DNA from: Nocardiopsis metallicus
Lineage (GTDB): Bacteria > Actinomycetota > Actinomycetes > Streptosporangiales > Streptosporangiaceae
DNA: 64,000 bases
Direction of reading: 5' to 3'
Assembly (NCBI RefSeq): GCF_014201115.1
Contig: NZ_JACHDO010000001.1
Location: 5,828,001-5,892,000, forward strand
Positions 25,404 to 33,158 of this stretch are shown here, piece by piece. The position numbers and the translations under genes were made by a program. A model generated the notes under the pieces. The model saw only the letters and a list, made by a program, of their open reading frames with translations, ran no database searches and was not told the DNA's origin. The first letter of the stretch is position 1, and every line of letters starts with the position of its first letter.

Positions 25404-25892
25404 TCAGTGGTGGCCGCGGTGGGCGCGGGCGTTGGTGGGCGCGATCCGGTGGTTGCGCAGGTGCTCGTAGACGATCGAGGCGCGCACGTCGGCGACCTCG
25501 GGGCGTTCGGTCAGCTTGTCCACCACGAAGGCGTACAGGCTGTTGTTGTCCGGCAGGGCCACGTGCACCAGGAAGTCCTCGTTCCCCGAGGTGACGAACA
25601 CGGACAGGGTGTCCGGCAGGGCGCGGACCCAGTCGCGGAAGGCCTCGATGTTGTGCCGTGAGGGTTTCACGACGCTGACGGTGATGAGCGCCTGGACCGG
25701 GCGGCCGATGAGTTCGAGGTCCACGTCCAGGAGTGAGCCCCGAATCACACCCTTTTCGCGGAGCGCGCGGGTGCGATCCAGCGTGGTCGTGGGCGATGCG
25801 CCCACCGCCGCGGCCACATCCCGGTTGGTTTTTCGTGCGTCTGACTGCAGTTCGGCCAGAATCGCCGTATCTAGTTCGTCAAGATCAGCCAT
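25404..25892 (-). CDS. Lrp/AsnC-family transcriptional regulator
   Basis: A 162-residue feast/famine regulator. The N-terminal winged helix-turn-helix (DELDTAILAELQSDAR, TNRDVAAAVGASPTTTLDR) is followed by the ligand-binding RAM domain from about residue 65 (ALITVSVV, VTSGNEDFLVHVALPD). It forms octamer-like discs in the family and senses amino acids. A perfect 19-bp palindrome starts 12 bases upstream of its start codon, consistent with autoregulation and with control of the divergent MFS gene. Its C-terminus is His/Arg-rich. Confidence 0.93.
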   Translation of the reverse strand: MADLDELDTAILAELQSDARKTNRDVAAAVGASPTTTLDRTRALREKGVIRGSLLDVDLELIGRPVQALITVSVVKPSRHNIEAFRDWVRALPDTLSVFVTSGNEDFLVHVALPDNNSLYAFVVDKLTERPEVADVRASIVYEHLRNHRIAPTNARAHRGHH

Positions 25893-25903
25893 GTCCGGAG
25901 TTT

Positions 25904-25922
25904 ACCCGTATTTAATACGGGT
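25904..25922. promoter_or_regulatory. Perfect 19-bp palindrome, likely Lrp operator
   Basis: ACCCGTATTTAATACGGGT: two 9-bp arms around one T, AT-rich at the centre, between the divergent Lrp and MFS genes and very close to the Lrp start. Confidence 0.7.
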
Positions 25923-26080
25923 TGTTGAGTTTGACACCGGAACATGCGTAACATTTGAGCGAAAAGGTCGTATTTGGCACGCCAGGGGGAGAACCCTTCC
26001 TGGACGGCAACGTCGCCCGCCGGTCGGCCCCGCTCTGGTGCAACGCCGCACCGCCGCAACACAAAGGGACGTCCGTCACC

Positions 26081-27355
26081 GTGAGACCTTCCTCTGTCGC
26101 GGTCGTCACCGACCGATCGTCGGTACGCCCGGAACTACGGGGCCGCATCCTGGCCCTGGTCGCCATCGTCTGCGCGGCGCTCAACCTGCGCCTCGTCGTC
26201 ACCTCCCTCTCCCCGCTGTTGACCACCGTGGGCGAGGAGTTCGGCTTCGCCGCCACCGTCGTCGGCGTCTTCGGCACCCTGCCGCTGGTCGCCTTCGCGA
26301 TCTTCGGCCTGGTCACCCCCGCGATCATGCGCCGTCTGGGCCCCGAGGCCACGGCGGCGCTGAGCATGCTCCTGACCGGTGCGGGCCAGGTGCTGCGCGC
26401 CTTCGCCCCCGATACCGGAACCCTGCTGGTGCTGACCGGGGTCGCGCTCACCGGCGCCGCTCTGGGCAACGTGGTGCTGCCCCCGCTGATCAAGCAGTAC
26501 TTCCCGGACCGGATCGCCGCCCTCAGCACGGTCCAGATGGTCGCCATCCATGTCGGCGCCCTCTTCCCGCCCCTGGTCGCGGTCCCCCTGGCCGAGGTCG
26601 CCGGGTGGCGCGCGGCTCTGGGCGCGTGGTCCTTCCTGGCACTGGCCGCGGCGGTGCTGTGGACCGTCCAGTGGCGCCGCCCCGGAACGGTCCCGCGTGC
26701 CGCAGTCCCCTCGGGCGGACCGGCCCTGGCCCGCCCGATCTGGCGGGTGGGCATGGCCTGGCGGATGGCGCTGCTGTTCGGCATGGTCACCTGGAACGTC
26801 TTCACGCTGTTCACCTGGCTGCCCGCGCTGCTCAACGACGCCGGGCACAGCGCCGCCATGGCCGGGAGCATGGTCTCCCTGATGGTCGGCACCAGCCTGC
26901 TGTTCGGCCTGGTCGCGCCCACCGTCACGCTGCGCGCGGCCAACACCTTCCCGATCGTCGCGCTCGGGTTGAGCGGCTACGGCATCGGCTACCTCGGCGT
27001 GGCCGCGGCCCCCGAGTACGCCCCGCTGTGGGTGCTCTTCCTCGGTATGGGCACCAGCCTGTTCGTGGTGGTCATGACCATGATCAACGCCCGCAGCGCC
27101 ACCCCGCAGGGGGCCGCGGCCCTGTCCGGGTTCGTGCAGGGCGCGGGCAGCGGGATCGCGCTGGGCGGTCCGCTGCTGTTCGGCCTCTTCGGTGAGCTCA
27201 CCGGCGGGTGGACCCTGTCCTACGTGCTGATCGCCGGCGGCTCACTGGTCGTGGCGGCCGTCGTCGCCTACGCCGAACGCACCCCGTGGACGATCGAGGC
27301 CGCCGCCCAGGGCCGCCACCCCGACCGCCGCGCCGACGAACTCCTGCACGACTGA
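26081..27355 (+). CDS. MFS transporter, CynX/NimT-like
   Basis: A 424-residue, 12-helix transporter. CAALNLRLVVTSLSPLL in helix 1 and GVFGTLPLVAFAIFG are typical of the CynX/NimT group that moves cyanate, nitroimidazole-like compounds or amino acids. The start is placed at GTG 26081 behind AAAGGGA; frames further upstream (to 25955) contain polar, Pro-rich leader sequence that does not look coded. It is divergent from the Lrp gene with a shared palindrome, so it is the likely Lrp target and its substrate may be an amino acid or analogue. Confidence 0.85.
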   Translation: MRPSSVAVVTDRSSVRPELRGRILALVAIVCAALNLRLVVTSLSPLLTTVGEEFGFAATVVGVFGTLPLVAFAIFGLVTPAIMRRLGPEATAALSMLLTGAGQVLRAFAPDTGTLLVLTGVALTGAALGNVVLPPLIKQYFPDRIAALSTVQMVAIHVGALFPPLVAVPLAEVAGWRAALGAWSFLALAAAVLWTVQWRRPGTVPRAAVPSGGPALARPIWRVGMAWRMALLFGMVTWNVFTLFTWLPALLNDAGHSAAMAGSMVSLMVGTSLLFGLVAPTVTLRAANTFPIVALGLSGYGIGYLGVAAAPEYAPLWVLFLGMGTSLFVVVMTMINARSATPQGAAALSGFVQGAGSGIALGGPLLFGLFGELTGGWTLSYVLIAGGSLVVAAVVAYAERTPWTIEAAAQGRHPDRRADELLHD

Positions 27356-27387
27356 CCTCCTGCACGACTGATCCCCGACCGCCGCGC

Positions 27388-27402
27388 TGACGGACTCCGT
27401 CA
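27388..27402. promoter_or_regulatory. 15-bp palindrome upstream of the TetR gene
   Basis: TGACGGA-C-TCCGTCA, 42 bases before the TetR start codon. It could be its operator or a weak terminator of the preceding MFS gene. Confidence 0.4.
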
Positions 27403-27443
27403 CGACTAGGCTCTGGTGCGGAACAGTCCGTGGAGGAGGGGCG

Positions 27444-28163
27444 ATGACCGCACAGACCCGGCGCGAGCGGCAGCGGGCGGCGACCCTGGCTGAGGCCCGG
27501 ACGACCGCTCGCCGCCTGCTCGTGGAGCGCGGTACCGCCGCGGTCACGGTGAACGCCGTCGCGCGCGAGATGGGGCTGAGCGGCCCCGCGCTGTACCGGT
27601 ACTTCACCGGGCACGACGAGCTGGTCGAGGCGATGATCACCGACTTCTACCGGGAGCTGGGCGGGGCGGTCACCGCCGCCCGCGACCTGCACGCGGACGA
27701 TTCGCCCGGGGACCGGCTGCTCGCGATGTGCCGGGCGCTGCGCGGTTGGGCCGTGGCGCACCCGGCCGAGTTCGAGTGGACCTTCGCCCGCCCGCTGCGG
27801 GAGTCGCGCGGGCACGTGCCGGACTCGCCCCGACTGGCCGCGGGGGTCGGGTTCGAGCGGGCCTTCCTCGGGGAGTTCGTCGAGCTCTGGGTACAGGCCC
27901 CCTACCCGGCGCCCGACCTCGCCGAGCTCGAACCCTCCCTGCGGAACCAGTTGGTCGCCTACTCGGAGCGGATCGACGGAGCCCTTCCGCCGGCGGCCGC
28001 CCACGTCTTCCTGACGACCTGGGTCCGGATCTACGGGCTGCTGTGCATGGAGGTCCTGCACCAGCTGGACTTCGCCTACACCGACGCCGGGCCGCTCTTC
28101 GAGGAGTACCTGCGCGGGGTCTGCGCGGATCTGGGCCTGGAGTACACGCCTCCGCGGGGCTGA
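27444..28163 (+). CDS. TetR/AcrR-family regulator
   Basis: A 239-residue one-component repressor. The N-terminal helix-turn-helix (AVTVNAVAREMGLSGPALYR, about residues 33-52) is followed by YFTGHDELVEAM and a C-terminal WHG-type ligand domain with VFLTTWVRIYGLLCMEVL. Start ATG 27444 is preceded by GGAGG. Possible targets are itself, through the palindrome at 27388, and the siderophore-interacting gene 100 bases downstream, which has its own distinct palindrome. Confidence 0.92.
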   Translation: MTAQTRRERQRAATLAEARTTARRLLVERGTAAVTVNAVAREMGLSGPALYRYFTGHDELVEAMITDFYRELGGAVTAARDLHADDSPGDRLLAMCRALRGWAVAHPAEFEWTFARPLRESRGHVPDSPRLAAGVGFERAFLGEFVELWVQAPYPAPDLAELEPSLRNQLVAYSERIDGALPPAAAHVFLTTWVRIYGLLCMEVLHQLDFAYTDAGPLFEEYLRGVCADLGLEYTPPRG

Positions 28164-28219
28164 ACCCCCTCTGCCTCCTGCCTCCGATGAACCTTGACAG
28201 TCCCGTGCGCAGCATATTG

Positions 28220-28236
28220 AGTTAGAGGCTCTAACT
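28220..28236. promoter_or_regulatory. 17-bp palindrome before the siderophore-interacting gene
   Basis: AGTTAGAG-G-CTCTAACT, perfect arms, 30 bases upstream of the start codon in an AT-rich promoter. Looks like an operator for a MarR-, PadR- or TetR-type regulator; the TetR just upstream is the nearest candidate. Confidence 0.65.
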
Positions 28237-28266
28237 AAAGTGAGAGCATCTATCTAGGAGTGTGTC

Positions 28267-29067
28267 ATGTCGGATAAGGCGAACAAAGCAGACCAGGCTG
28301 TGCGGCGCAGGTCGGCCAACCCCCTGGTGAACCACTTCGGCCAGTACCGGTCCGAAGGGGTCGTCACCGAGGTCGGCGAGGTCACGCCCACCCTGCGGCG
28401 GATCCGGATCCGGTCCGAGGAACTGATCGAACGCGAGTACACGCCCGGGCAGCACGTTCGCGTCGAGATCCGCGACCCCCTCTCCCTCTACGGCATCGTC
28501 CGCCCCGGTGAGACCCTGCGGACCTACACGATTCGCGAACTCTCCCGGGAGCGGGGCGAGTTCGAGCTGTGGGCCCACCTCTACGAGGGGGAGGGCATCG
28601 GGCTGGAGTGGGCCCGCTCTGTCCGGTCCGGTGACCCGGTGCGCCTTTGGGGCCCTCAGGGGGAACCGGAACTGGAGCCGGAAGTGGAACGGGCGCCCTA
28701 CCACCTGTTCGTCGGCGAGGAGACCGGTGCCTGCGCCTTCGAGCCCCTGCTGACCGAACTCGGGCCGAACACGCGCACCTTCGGGGTGCTGGAGAGCGAC
28801 ACCCCTGAGGACGAGGTGCCGGTCTCCGGCCTGGGGCAGGTCGTCCGTGTGCACCGGAACGGGGAGTCCGCCGCCTCGTCACCGCTACTGCCCGCCGCCG
28901 TCGCCGCGATGGAACTGCCGGACGAACCGGGGTTCGCCCTCGTCGCGGGTGAGGCCCGGACGGGGCAGGCGGTCCGCGCGCACCTGGTGAACGAGCGCGG
29001 GTGGCCCCGGGAGGCGGTTCGGGTCAAGGCCTTCTGGACCCCGGGGCGGAAGGGCCTGCATCACTGA
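28267..29067 (+). CDS. Siderophore-interacting protein (FAD-dependent ferric reductase-like)
   Basis: A 266-residue flavoprotein of the SIP/ViuB group, which reduces ferric siderophores in the cytoplasm to release iron. The FAD-binding domain shows YTPGQHVRVEIRD and TLRTYTIRE (R-x-Y-T/S motif); the NAD(P)H-like C-terminal domain has LFVGEETGACAF and ALVAGEARTGQAVRAHL, and RVKAFWTPG closes the protein. Start ATG 28267 follows TAGGAGTG. A palindromic operator precedes it. No siderophore genes are next to it; many SIP genes are solitary. Confidence 0.9.
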   Translation: MSDKANKADQAVRRRSANPLVNHFGQYRSEGVVTEVGEVTPTLRRIRIRSEELIEREYTPGQHVRVEIRDPLSLYGIVRPGETLRTYTIRELSRERGEFELWAHLYEGEGIGLEWARSVRSGDPVRLWGPQGEPELEPEVERAPYHLFVGEETGACAFEPLLTELGPNTRTFGVLESDTPEDEVPVSGLGQVVRVHRNGESAASSPLLPAAVAAMELPDEPGFALVAGEARTGQAVRAHLVNERGWPREAVRVKAFWTPGRKGLHH

Positions 29068-29220
29068 GCAGGCAGGACACCTCGTCCGACCAGCCGGGGC
29101 CAGAGCTATCGGTCATCAGGTGCACGGTGCTTTGCGCGTGCATTTGAGGCCGATAGTGGCCAATTCGGCGGATGCTCGTCACATAGCTACTCAAAAGCTC
29201 GCTAACGCCTACAACACGCG

Positions 29221-29289
29221 CATAATGGCGACATGAGCAACCCACCCCCCCAAAGACCCTCCTTCGTGTTTCCCGTTTTCCCCATCTGA
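29221..29289 (+). promoter_or_regulatory. Possible leaderless Pro-rich leader peptide before an MFS gene
   Basis: CATAAT at 29221-29226 resembles a -10 box and ATG follows at 29233, the spacing of leaderless transcripts. The 18-codon frame 29233-29289 reads MSNPPPQRPSFVFPVFPI, with a triple-proline stall motif. It ends 14 bases before the first possible start of the MFS gene. Suggestive of translation attenuation but unproven; codon usage is not clearly coding. Confidence 0.3.
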
Positions 29290-29303
29290 CGCCCGAGACC
29301 CGC

Positions 29304-30839
29304 ATGCACACCGCGACTGGGGCGACACGAACTTCGCCCGGAGCGGAGCCGCGGGCCATCCCGACTCCCTCGGGGGAACACGACGAGTGGTCGTACAACA
29401 TGACGATTCAACGGCGGCAGCCCTACCTGCCCCCGAAACCCCCGGAATTACCGGAACCGCCGGAACCCCCGGAGCCAACACTGCCCCCGGACCCCGGGCC
29501 GTCAACGGAACCAAGGTTGTCACCCAAGCCAACGCTGCCCCCGGACCCCTCGGAACTACCGGATTCACCGGAATCGCTGGAGCCCCCGGAACCCCCGGGG
29601 AGCGGAGCAGTCGAGGTCGCACCGCTGATCCGGAACCAGGACTTCCAGACCCTGTGGACGAGCCGTTTCTTCGCCGGACTGGGTAAGGAGAGCGGCGAGG
29701 TCGCCTATCCGCTGCTGATGCTGCTGTTGGCCGGCTCGGCGGCCCAGGCCGGGTTCGTCGGCGCGGCCCAGGTGGCCACCGCCATGATCACGGCGGTTCT
29801 GGGCGGTTCGCTCGCGGACCGGGCCGACCGCCGCACCCTTCTGCTGATCTGCGACCTCGGCCGACTGGTCCTGCTCGTCGCCTTCGCCGGGATGCTGTTC
29901 GGCGGGCACGCCACGGTGCCCCTCGTGTTCTGTGTGGCGGTCGCGTCCTCGGCGCTGATGGGGATCTCCAACCCGGTCGCCATGGCCGCGATCAAACAGC
30001 TCGTGCCGTCCTCGCAGATGGCCGGTGCCGCCGCGCAGAACCAGATCCGCTTCTTCACCACAACCGCCCTCGGCCCGCCCGTCGCCGGATTCTTCTTCAG
30101 CCTGGGCCGGGCCTTCCCCTTCCTCGCGGAGGCGGTCTGCTACCTGGTGTCCACGGCGCTGATCCTCCGCATTCGCAGGCCCATGCAGGCCCACCACGAG
30201 AGCGAACCGGAACGGCTGAGCCTGCGGGGCGCGGTGAGCGGGTTCGTGCTGCTGGCCCGGCACCCGATTCTGCGGCCGATGATGCTGTGGATCGTGGGCT
30301 TCAACATCGCTTTCACCCAGACCGGGGCTTTCCTGGCGCTGATCGCCACCGCCGACGACCGGGGCGCCTCCAACTTCATGGTCGGCCTGACGGTCTCCCT
30401 CGCGGGCGCGGGCGGGCTGGCCGGTGCCCTGGTCGCCGGGGTGGTCATCCGCCTGGTGCGGCCCACCGCGATCTTCCTCTTCGCGGCCTGGTCCGCGCCG
30501 GTGTTCGCGCTCGCGCTCCTGGCCGCGCCGGGGGTGCTCTCGCTCGGGCTGATCATGGGGTGCGTCTTCGCCGCGGTGCCGTGCGTGAACGCTGTGTTCT
30601 ACGGCTACGTCGCCACCTCCGTCCCCGACCGCCTCCAGGGGCGGGCGCTGGGCGCGGTGACGTTCATGGCCCTGCTGTCCCAGCCGATCGGAATCCTCAG
30701 CGTCGGGCTGCTGTTCGACCTCGCCGGACCGACGATGGTGTTCCTGATGATGGCGGTGGTGTCGGCGCTGGCCGCCCTGTTCACGCTCGGTCCGACGATG
30801 CGGGCCCTGCCCCGGCCGGAGGAGATCGCGGTGCCGTGA
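29304..30839 (+). CDS. MFS exporter with a long Pro/Glu-rich N-terminal tail
   Basis: A drug-exporter-like MFS protein (511 codons from 29304, 479 from the alternative ATG at 29400). Twelve hydrophobic segments start at about residue 120. Motif A appears as GSLADRADRRTLLL. Before the membrane part is a cytoplasmic tail of about 60 residues built from PPEP, PPDP and PEPP units, which I do not know from other members and which may be an extended spacer or binding region. Neither start has a strong ribosome site, so the N-terminus is uncertain. It ends 58 bases before a convergent terminator. Macrolide-efflux relatives are the closest in feel. Confidence 0.82.
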   Translation: MHTATGATRTSPGAEPRAIPTPSGEHDEWSYNMTIQRRQPYLPPKPPELPEPPEPPEPTLPPDPGPSTEPRLSPKPTLPPDPSELPDSPESLEPPEPPGSGAVEVAPLIRNQDFQTLWTSRFFAGLGKESGEVAYPLLMLLLAGSAAQAGFVGAAQVATAMITAVLGGSLADRADRRTLLLICDLGRLVLLVAFAGMLFGGHATVPLVFCVAVASSALMGISNPVAMAAIKQLVPSSQMAGAAAQNQIRFFTTTALGPPVAGFFFSLGRAFPFLAEAVCYLVSTALILRIRRPMQAHHESEPERLSLRGAVSGFVLLARHPILRPMMLWIVGFNIAFTQTGAFLALIATADDRGASNFMVGLTVSLAGAGGLAGALVAGVVIRLVRPTAIFLFAAWSAPVFALALLAAPGVLSLGLIMGCVFAAVPCVNAVFYGYVATSVPDRLQGRALGAVTFMALLSQPIGILSVGLLFDLAGPTMVFLMMAVVSALAALFTLGPTMRALPRPEEIAVP

Positions 30840-30896
30840 CCCAGCTGCCGTCACCCAGTTGAGGTGACAGTGGGGAGCCGTTGAGAACGCGATGAA

Positions 30897-30934
30897 GCCC
30901 CCGCAGCTCTGGTTCTCGATGTCGCTGCGGGGGC
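30897..30934. terminator. Bidirectional hairpin between convergent MFS and rskA
   Basis: GCCCCCGCAG (30897-30906) pairs perfectly with CTGCGGGGGC (30925-30934), 18-base loop, midway between two convergent stop codons. Confidence 0.8.
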
Positions 30935-30961
30935 CTCGCCTCGGGGACGGTGCGGGTCGGG

Positions 30962-31687
30962 TCAACCGGTGACCGGCATCGCCATCACGGGGTCGGAGGT
31001 GGGCTGGTCCGAGCCGCCCTCGGGCTCGACGGTCACCGCCACACCCTCGGTGCCCTCGTCCGGGGCCGCGAGCACCGGCAGTACGAACCCGGAGTCGTCC
31101 ACGGAGAGCACACCCGCCGAGTACACGCTGCCGTCGTGACGGGTCAGCCAGAGCTGGTAGTCCTCGTCGTGCAGGTCGTCCAGTCCGTGCGCGCTGAACA
31201 CCAGGTTGCCCAGGCTCTCGGAGTGCACGACCGTCACGCTCACGCCCTCCATGGGCTCGGCGCTGGTGGAGACCGAGTCCGGCGCGGCGAGCACCGCGGC
31301 GATCTGCTGTTCGTTGGAGCGGAGCTCGTCCACCTGGCGGCCCTGGTCGAGCACGGTCGCGCCCAGGGCGATGATCACGGCCACGCAGGCGGCCAGGGCC
31401 AGGCCGAGGGTCCACGGCCAGAGCCGGCGGCGGGGTTCGGGGAGGCGTTCGGGGGCAGGTGCCAACTGGCGGGTCTGGGCGACCTCCGCCAGCACCCGCT
31501 CCCGCAGTTCCTCGGGAGGGGTCTGCGCGGCGGCCGAGGCCAGCAGAGCGGAGGTCTCGGTGAAGCCCCGCACCTCCTGGACGCAGGAGTCGCAGTCGGC
31601 CAGGTGGTCCTCGAAGCGGACGCTCTCGCTCGGGGTGAGGGCGTTCAGCGCGTAGGCGCCGGTCAGTGTGTGCAGATCCTGGCCCAT
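30962..31687 (-). CDS. rskA: Anti-sigma-K factor (RskA-like)
   Basis: A 241-residue single-pass membrane protein that holds SigK inactive until proteolysis. The cytoplasmic N-terminal zinc-binding anti-sigma domain shows the H-x3-C-x2-C motif in DHLADCDSC (about residues 28-36). A membrane helix spans about 93-113 (LWPWTLGLALAACVAVII), and the extracellular RskA domain follows (GLDDLHDEDYQLWLTRHDG). Start ATG 31687 has AAGGA just upstream and lies 8 bases after the sigK stop; GTG 31702 would overlap sigK. Co-transcribed with sigK. Confidence 0.92.
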   Translation of the reverse strand: MGQDLHTLTGAYALNALTPSESVRFEDHLADCDSCVQEVRGFTETSALLASAAAQTPPEELRERVLAEVAQTRQLAPAPERLPEPRRRLWPWTLGLALAACVAVIIALGATVLDQGRQVDELRSNEQQIAAVLAAPDSVSTSAEPMEGVSVTVVHSESLGNLVFSAHGLDDLHDEDYQLWLTRHDGSVYSAGVLSVDDSGFVLPVLAAPDEGTEGVAVTVEPEGGSDQPTSDPVMAMPVTG

Positions 31688-31695
31688 CGTCCTTC

Positions 31696-32289
31696 TCACC
31701 ACTCCACCCCCAAACAGTCTCTGAGCCTGATCAGTCCGTCGCGCATCCGTGTCTTGACGGTGCCCAGGGGCGCCGACAGCAGCTTGGCCACCTCACGGTA
31801 GGAGTAACCCCCGTAGAAAGCCAGGCGCACTGACTGCTCCTGGAGTTCGGTCAGTGTGTCCAGACATCGGCGCACGCGTTCCCGTTCGAGCCGGTTGGTG
31901 GCCTCCTCGGCCACCTCGTCGTAGGGCCGCTTGGTGTCCGCGGCGGCCGCCCGGGCCTCGCGGTCGCTGCTGGCCTGCTCCGAACGCACCCGGTCCACAG
32001 CTCTCCGGTGGGCCAGCGTCATCACCCAGGCCTGCGGGCTGCCCCGGCGGGAGTCGTAACGGCAGGCGCTGCGCCACACCTCGACCAGGACCTCCTGGGC
32101 GACCTCCTCCGACTGCGCCGGGTCGCGCAGGATCCGGCGCACCAGCCCGTAGACGGAGGGGCTGATCAGGTCGTAGACCTGGCCGAAGGCCTGTTCGTCG
32201 CCGCGCGCGACCTGGCGCAGCAGCTCCTCCAGCCCCGGCGGGACGGCATCGTGGGCCGCGTCGTGCGGCACAGCCTCTGCCCTGTCCAT
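31696..32289 (-). CDS. sigK: ECF RNA polymerase sigma factor SigK
   Basis: A 197-residue group IV sigma factor. Region 2 spans about residues 35-100 (VYGLVRRILRDPAQSEEVAQ, QAWVMTLAHRRAVDRVR) and region 4 about 135-195 (LTELQEQSVRLAFYGGYSYR, LGTVKTRMRDGLIRLRD). In mycobacteria SigK with RskA controls surface fasciclin proteins (MPT70/MPT83); here two fasciclin lipoprotein genes and a molybdopterin oxidoreductase lie directly upstream on the same strand. I did not find a clear SigK promoter motif before them. Confidence 0.93.
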   Translation of the reverse strand: MDRAEAVPHDAAHDAVPPGLEELLRQVARGDEQAFGQVYDLISPSVYGLVRRILRDPAQSEEVAQEVLVEVWRSACRYDSRRGSPQAWVMTLAHRRAVDRVRSEQASSDREARAAAADTKRPYDEVAEEATNRLERERVRRCLDTLTELQEQSVRLAFYGGYSYREVAKLLSAPLGTVKTRMRDGLIRLRDCLGVEW

Positions 32290-32321
32290 CCGAACCCTTC
32301 TCGTTGGTCTTCGGGTGTGGG

Positions 32322-32360
32322 ACCCGGACGGTCCGGCGTCAGCGCACGGACCGTCCGGGT
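32322..32360 (-). terminator. Hairpin between the fasciclin gene and sigK
   Basis: ACCCGGACGGTCCG (32322-32335) pairs perfectly with CGGACCGTCCGGGT (32347-32360), 11-base loop, 34 bases after the fasciclin stop. It probably separates fasciclin from sigK transcription. Confidence 0.75.
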
Positions 32361-32393
32361 GTACTTCGGGATACCTCGGAGGTCACCCTCTCA

Positions 32394-33065
32394 TCAGGAG
32401 GGCATCAGCACCGTGTCGACGATGTAGACGGTGGCGTTGGAGGTCTGCACGTTGCCGCAGACCACCTGGGAGTCACCGTTGACGGTGAACTCCTCGCCAG
32501 CGCCCTCGGTGGTGACTTCCTGACCCTGCAGCGAGGTGAACGTGCCGTCCTCCAGCGCGGCGGGGTCCTGCTCGCCCTCGACCACGTGGTAGGTCAGCAC
32601 CTCGGTGAGCTGCTCCTGGTCCTCAAGCAGGGCGTTCAGGTCCTCCTCGGGGATCTTGTCGAACGCGTCGTTGGTGGGCGCGAAGACGGTGATGTCCTCG
32701 GCCGAGTTCAGCGTGTCGACCAGGTCGGCCTCGCCGACGGCGGTGACCAGCGTGGACAGCAGCGGGTTGTTGGACGCCGCGGTGGCGACCGGGTCCTGGG
32801 CCATGCCCTCGAAGCTGCCGTCACCGTCCTCGGGCACCTGGGCACAGCCCGGGCCGAAGTTCTCGCCCGCGGTCGTCATGCCCTCCGCGCCCTCGTCGTT
32901 GTCCTCGTCCATGCCGTTCTCTTCGGTCTCCTCGGCGCTACCGGTCTCGGTCTCGGTGCCGGTGTCGTCCATGTCACCACAGGCGGTCAGGCCGAAGGCG
33001 AGTGCGGCGGCCGCGGCACTGGCGGCGAGGGCGTTCTTACGGATCATGGCGTTCTTGCGCATCAT
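32394..33065 (-). CDS. Fasciclin-domain lipoprotein (MPT70/83-like)
   Basis: A 223-residue surface lipoprotein. Lipobox LTAC (about residue 29), then an acidic, Glu/Asp/Thr-rich spacer to about 70, then one FAS1 domain (FGPGCAQVP, LLSTLVTAVGEADLVDTLNS, ITVFAPTNDAFDKIP, YHVVEGE, TVYIVDTVLMPS). FAS1 proteins mediate adhesion or signalling at the cell surface. Start at 33065 follows AAGGAGAGAACG. It is the paralogue of the gene at 34900-35550 and sits between the oxidoreductase and sigK genes. Confidence 0.92.
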   Translation of the reverse strand: MMRKNAMIRKNALAASAAAAALAFGLTACGDMDDTGTETETGSAEETEENGMDEDNDEGAEGMTTAGENFGPGCAQVPEDGDGSFEGMAQDPVATAASNNPLLSTLVTAVGEADLVDTLNSAEDITVFAPTNDAFDKIPEEDLNALLEDQEQLTEVLTYHVVEGEQDPAALEDGTFTSLQGQEVTTEGAGEEFTVNGDSQVVCGNVQTSNATVYIVDTVLMPS

Positions 33066-33158
33066 CGTTCTCTCCTTGCGGTTCTCTTTTTGTGTCTGTG
33101 TTGTTGCTCTGTGTGATGGTCAGTCGGTGTGCGACCGAACCCCTTCGGACGCCGCGCC

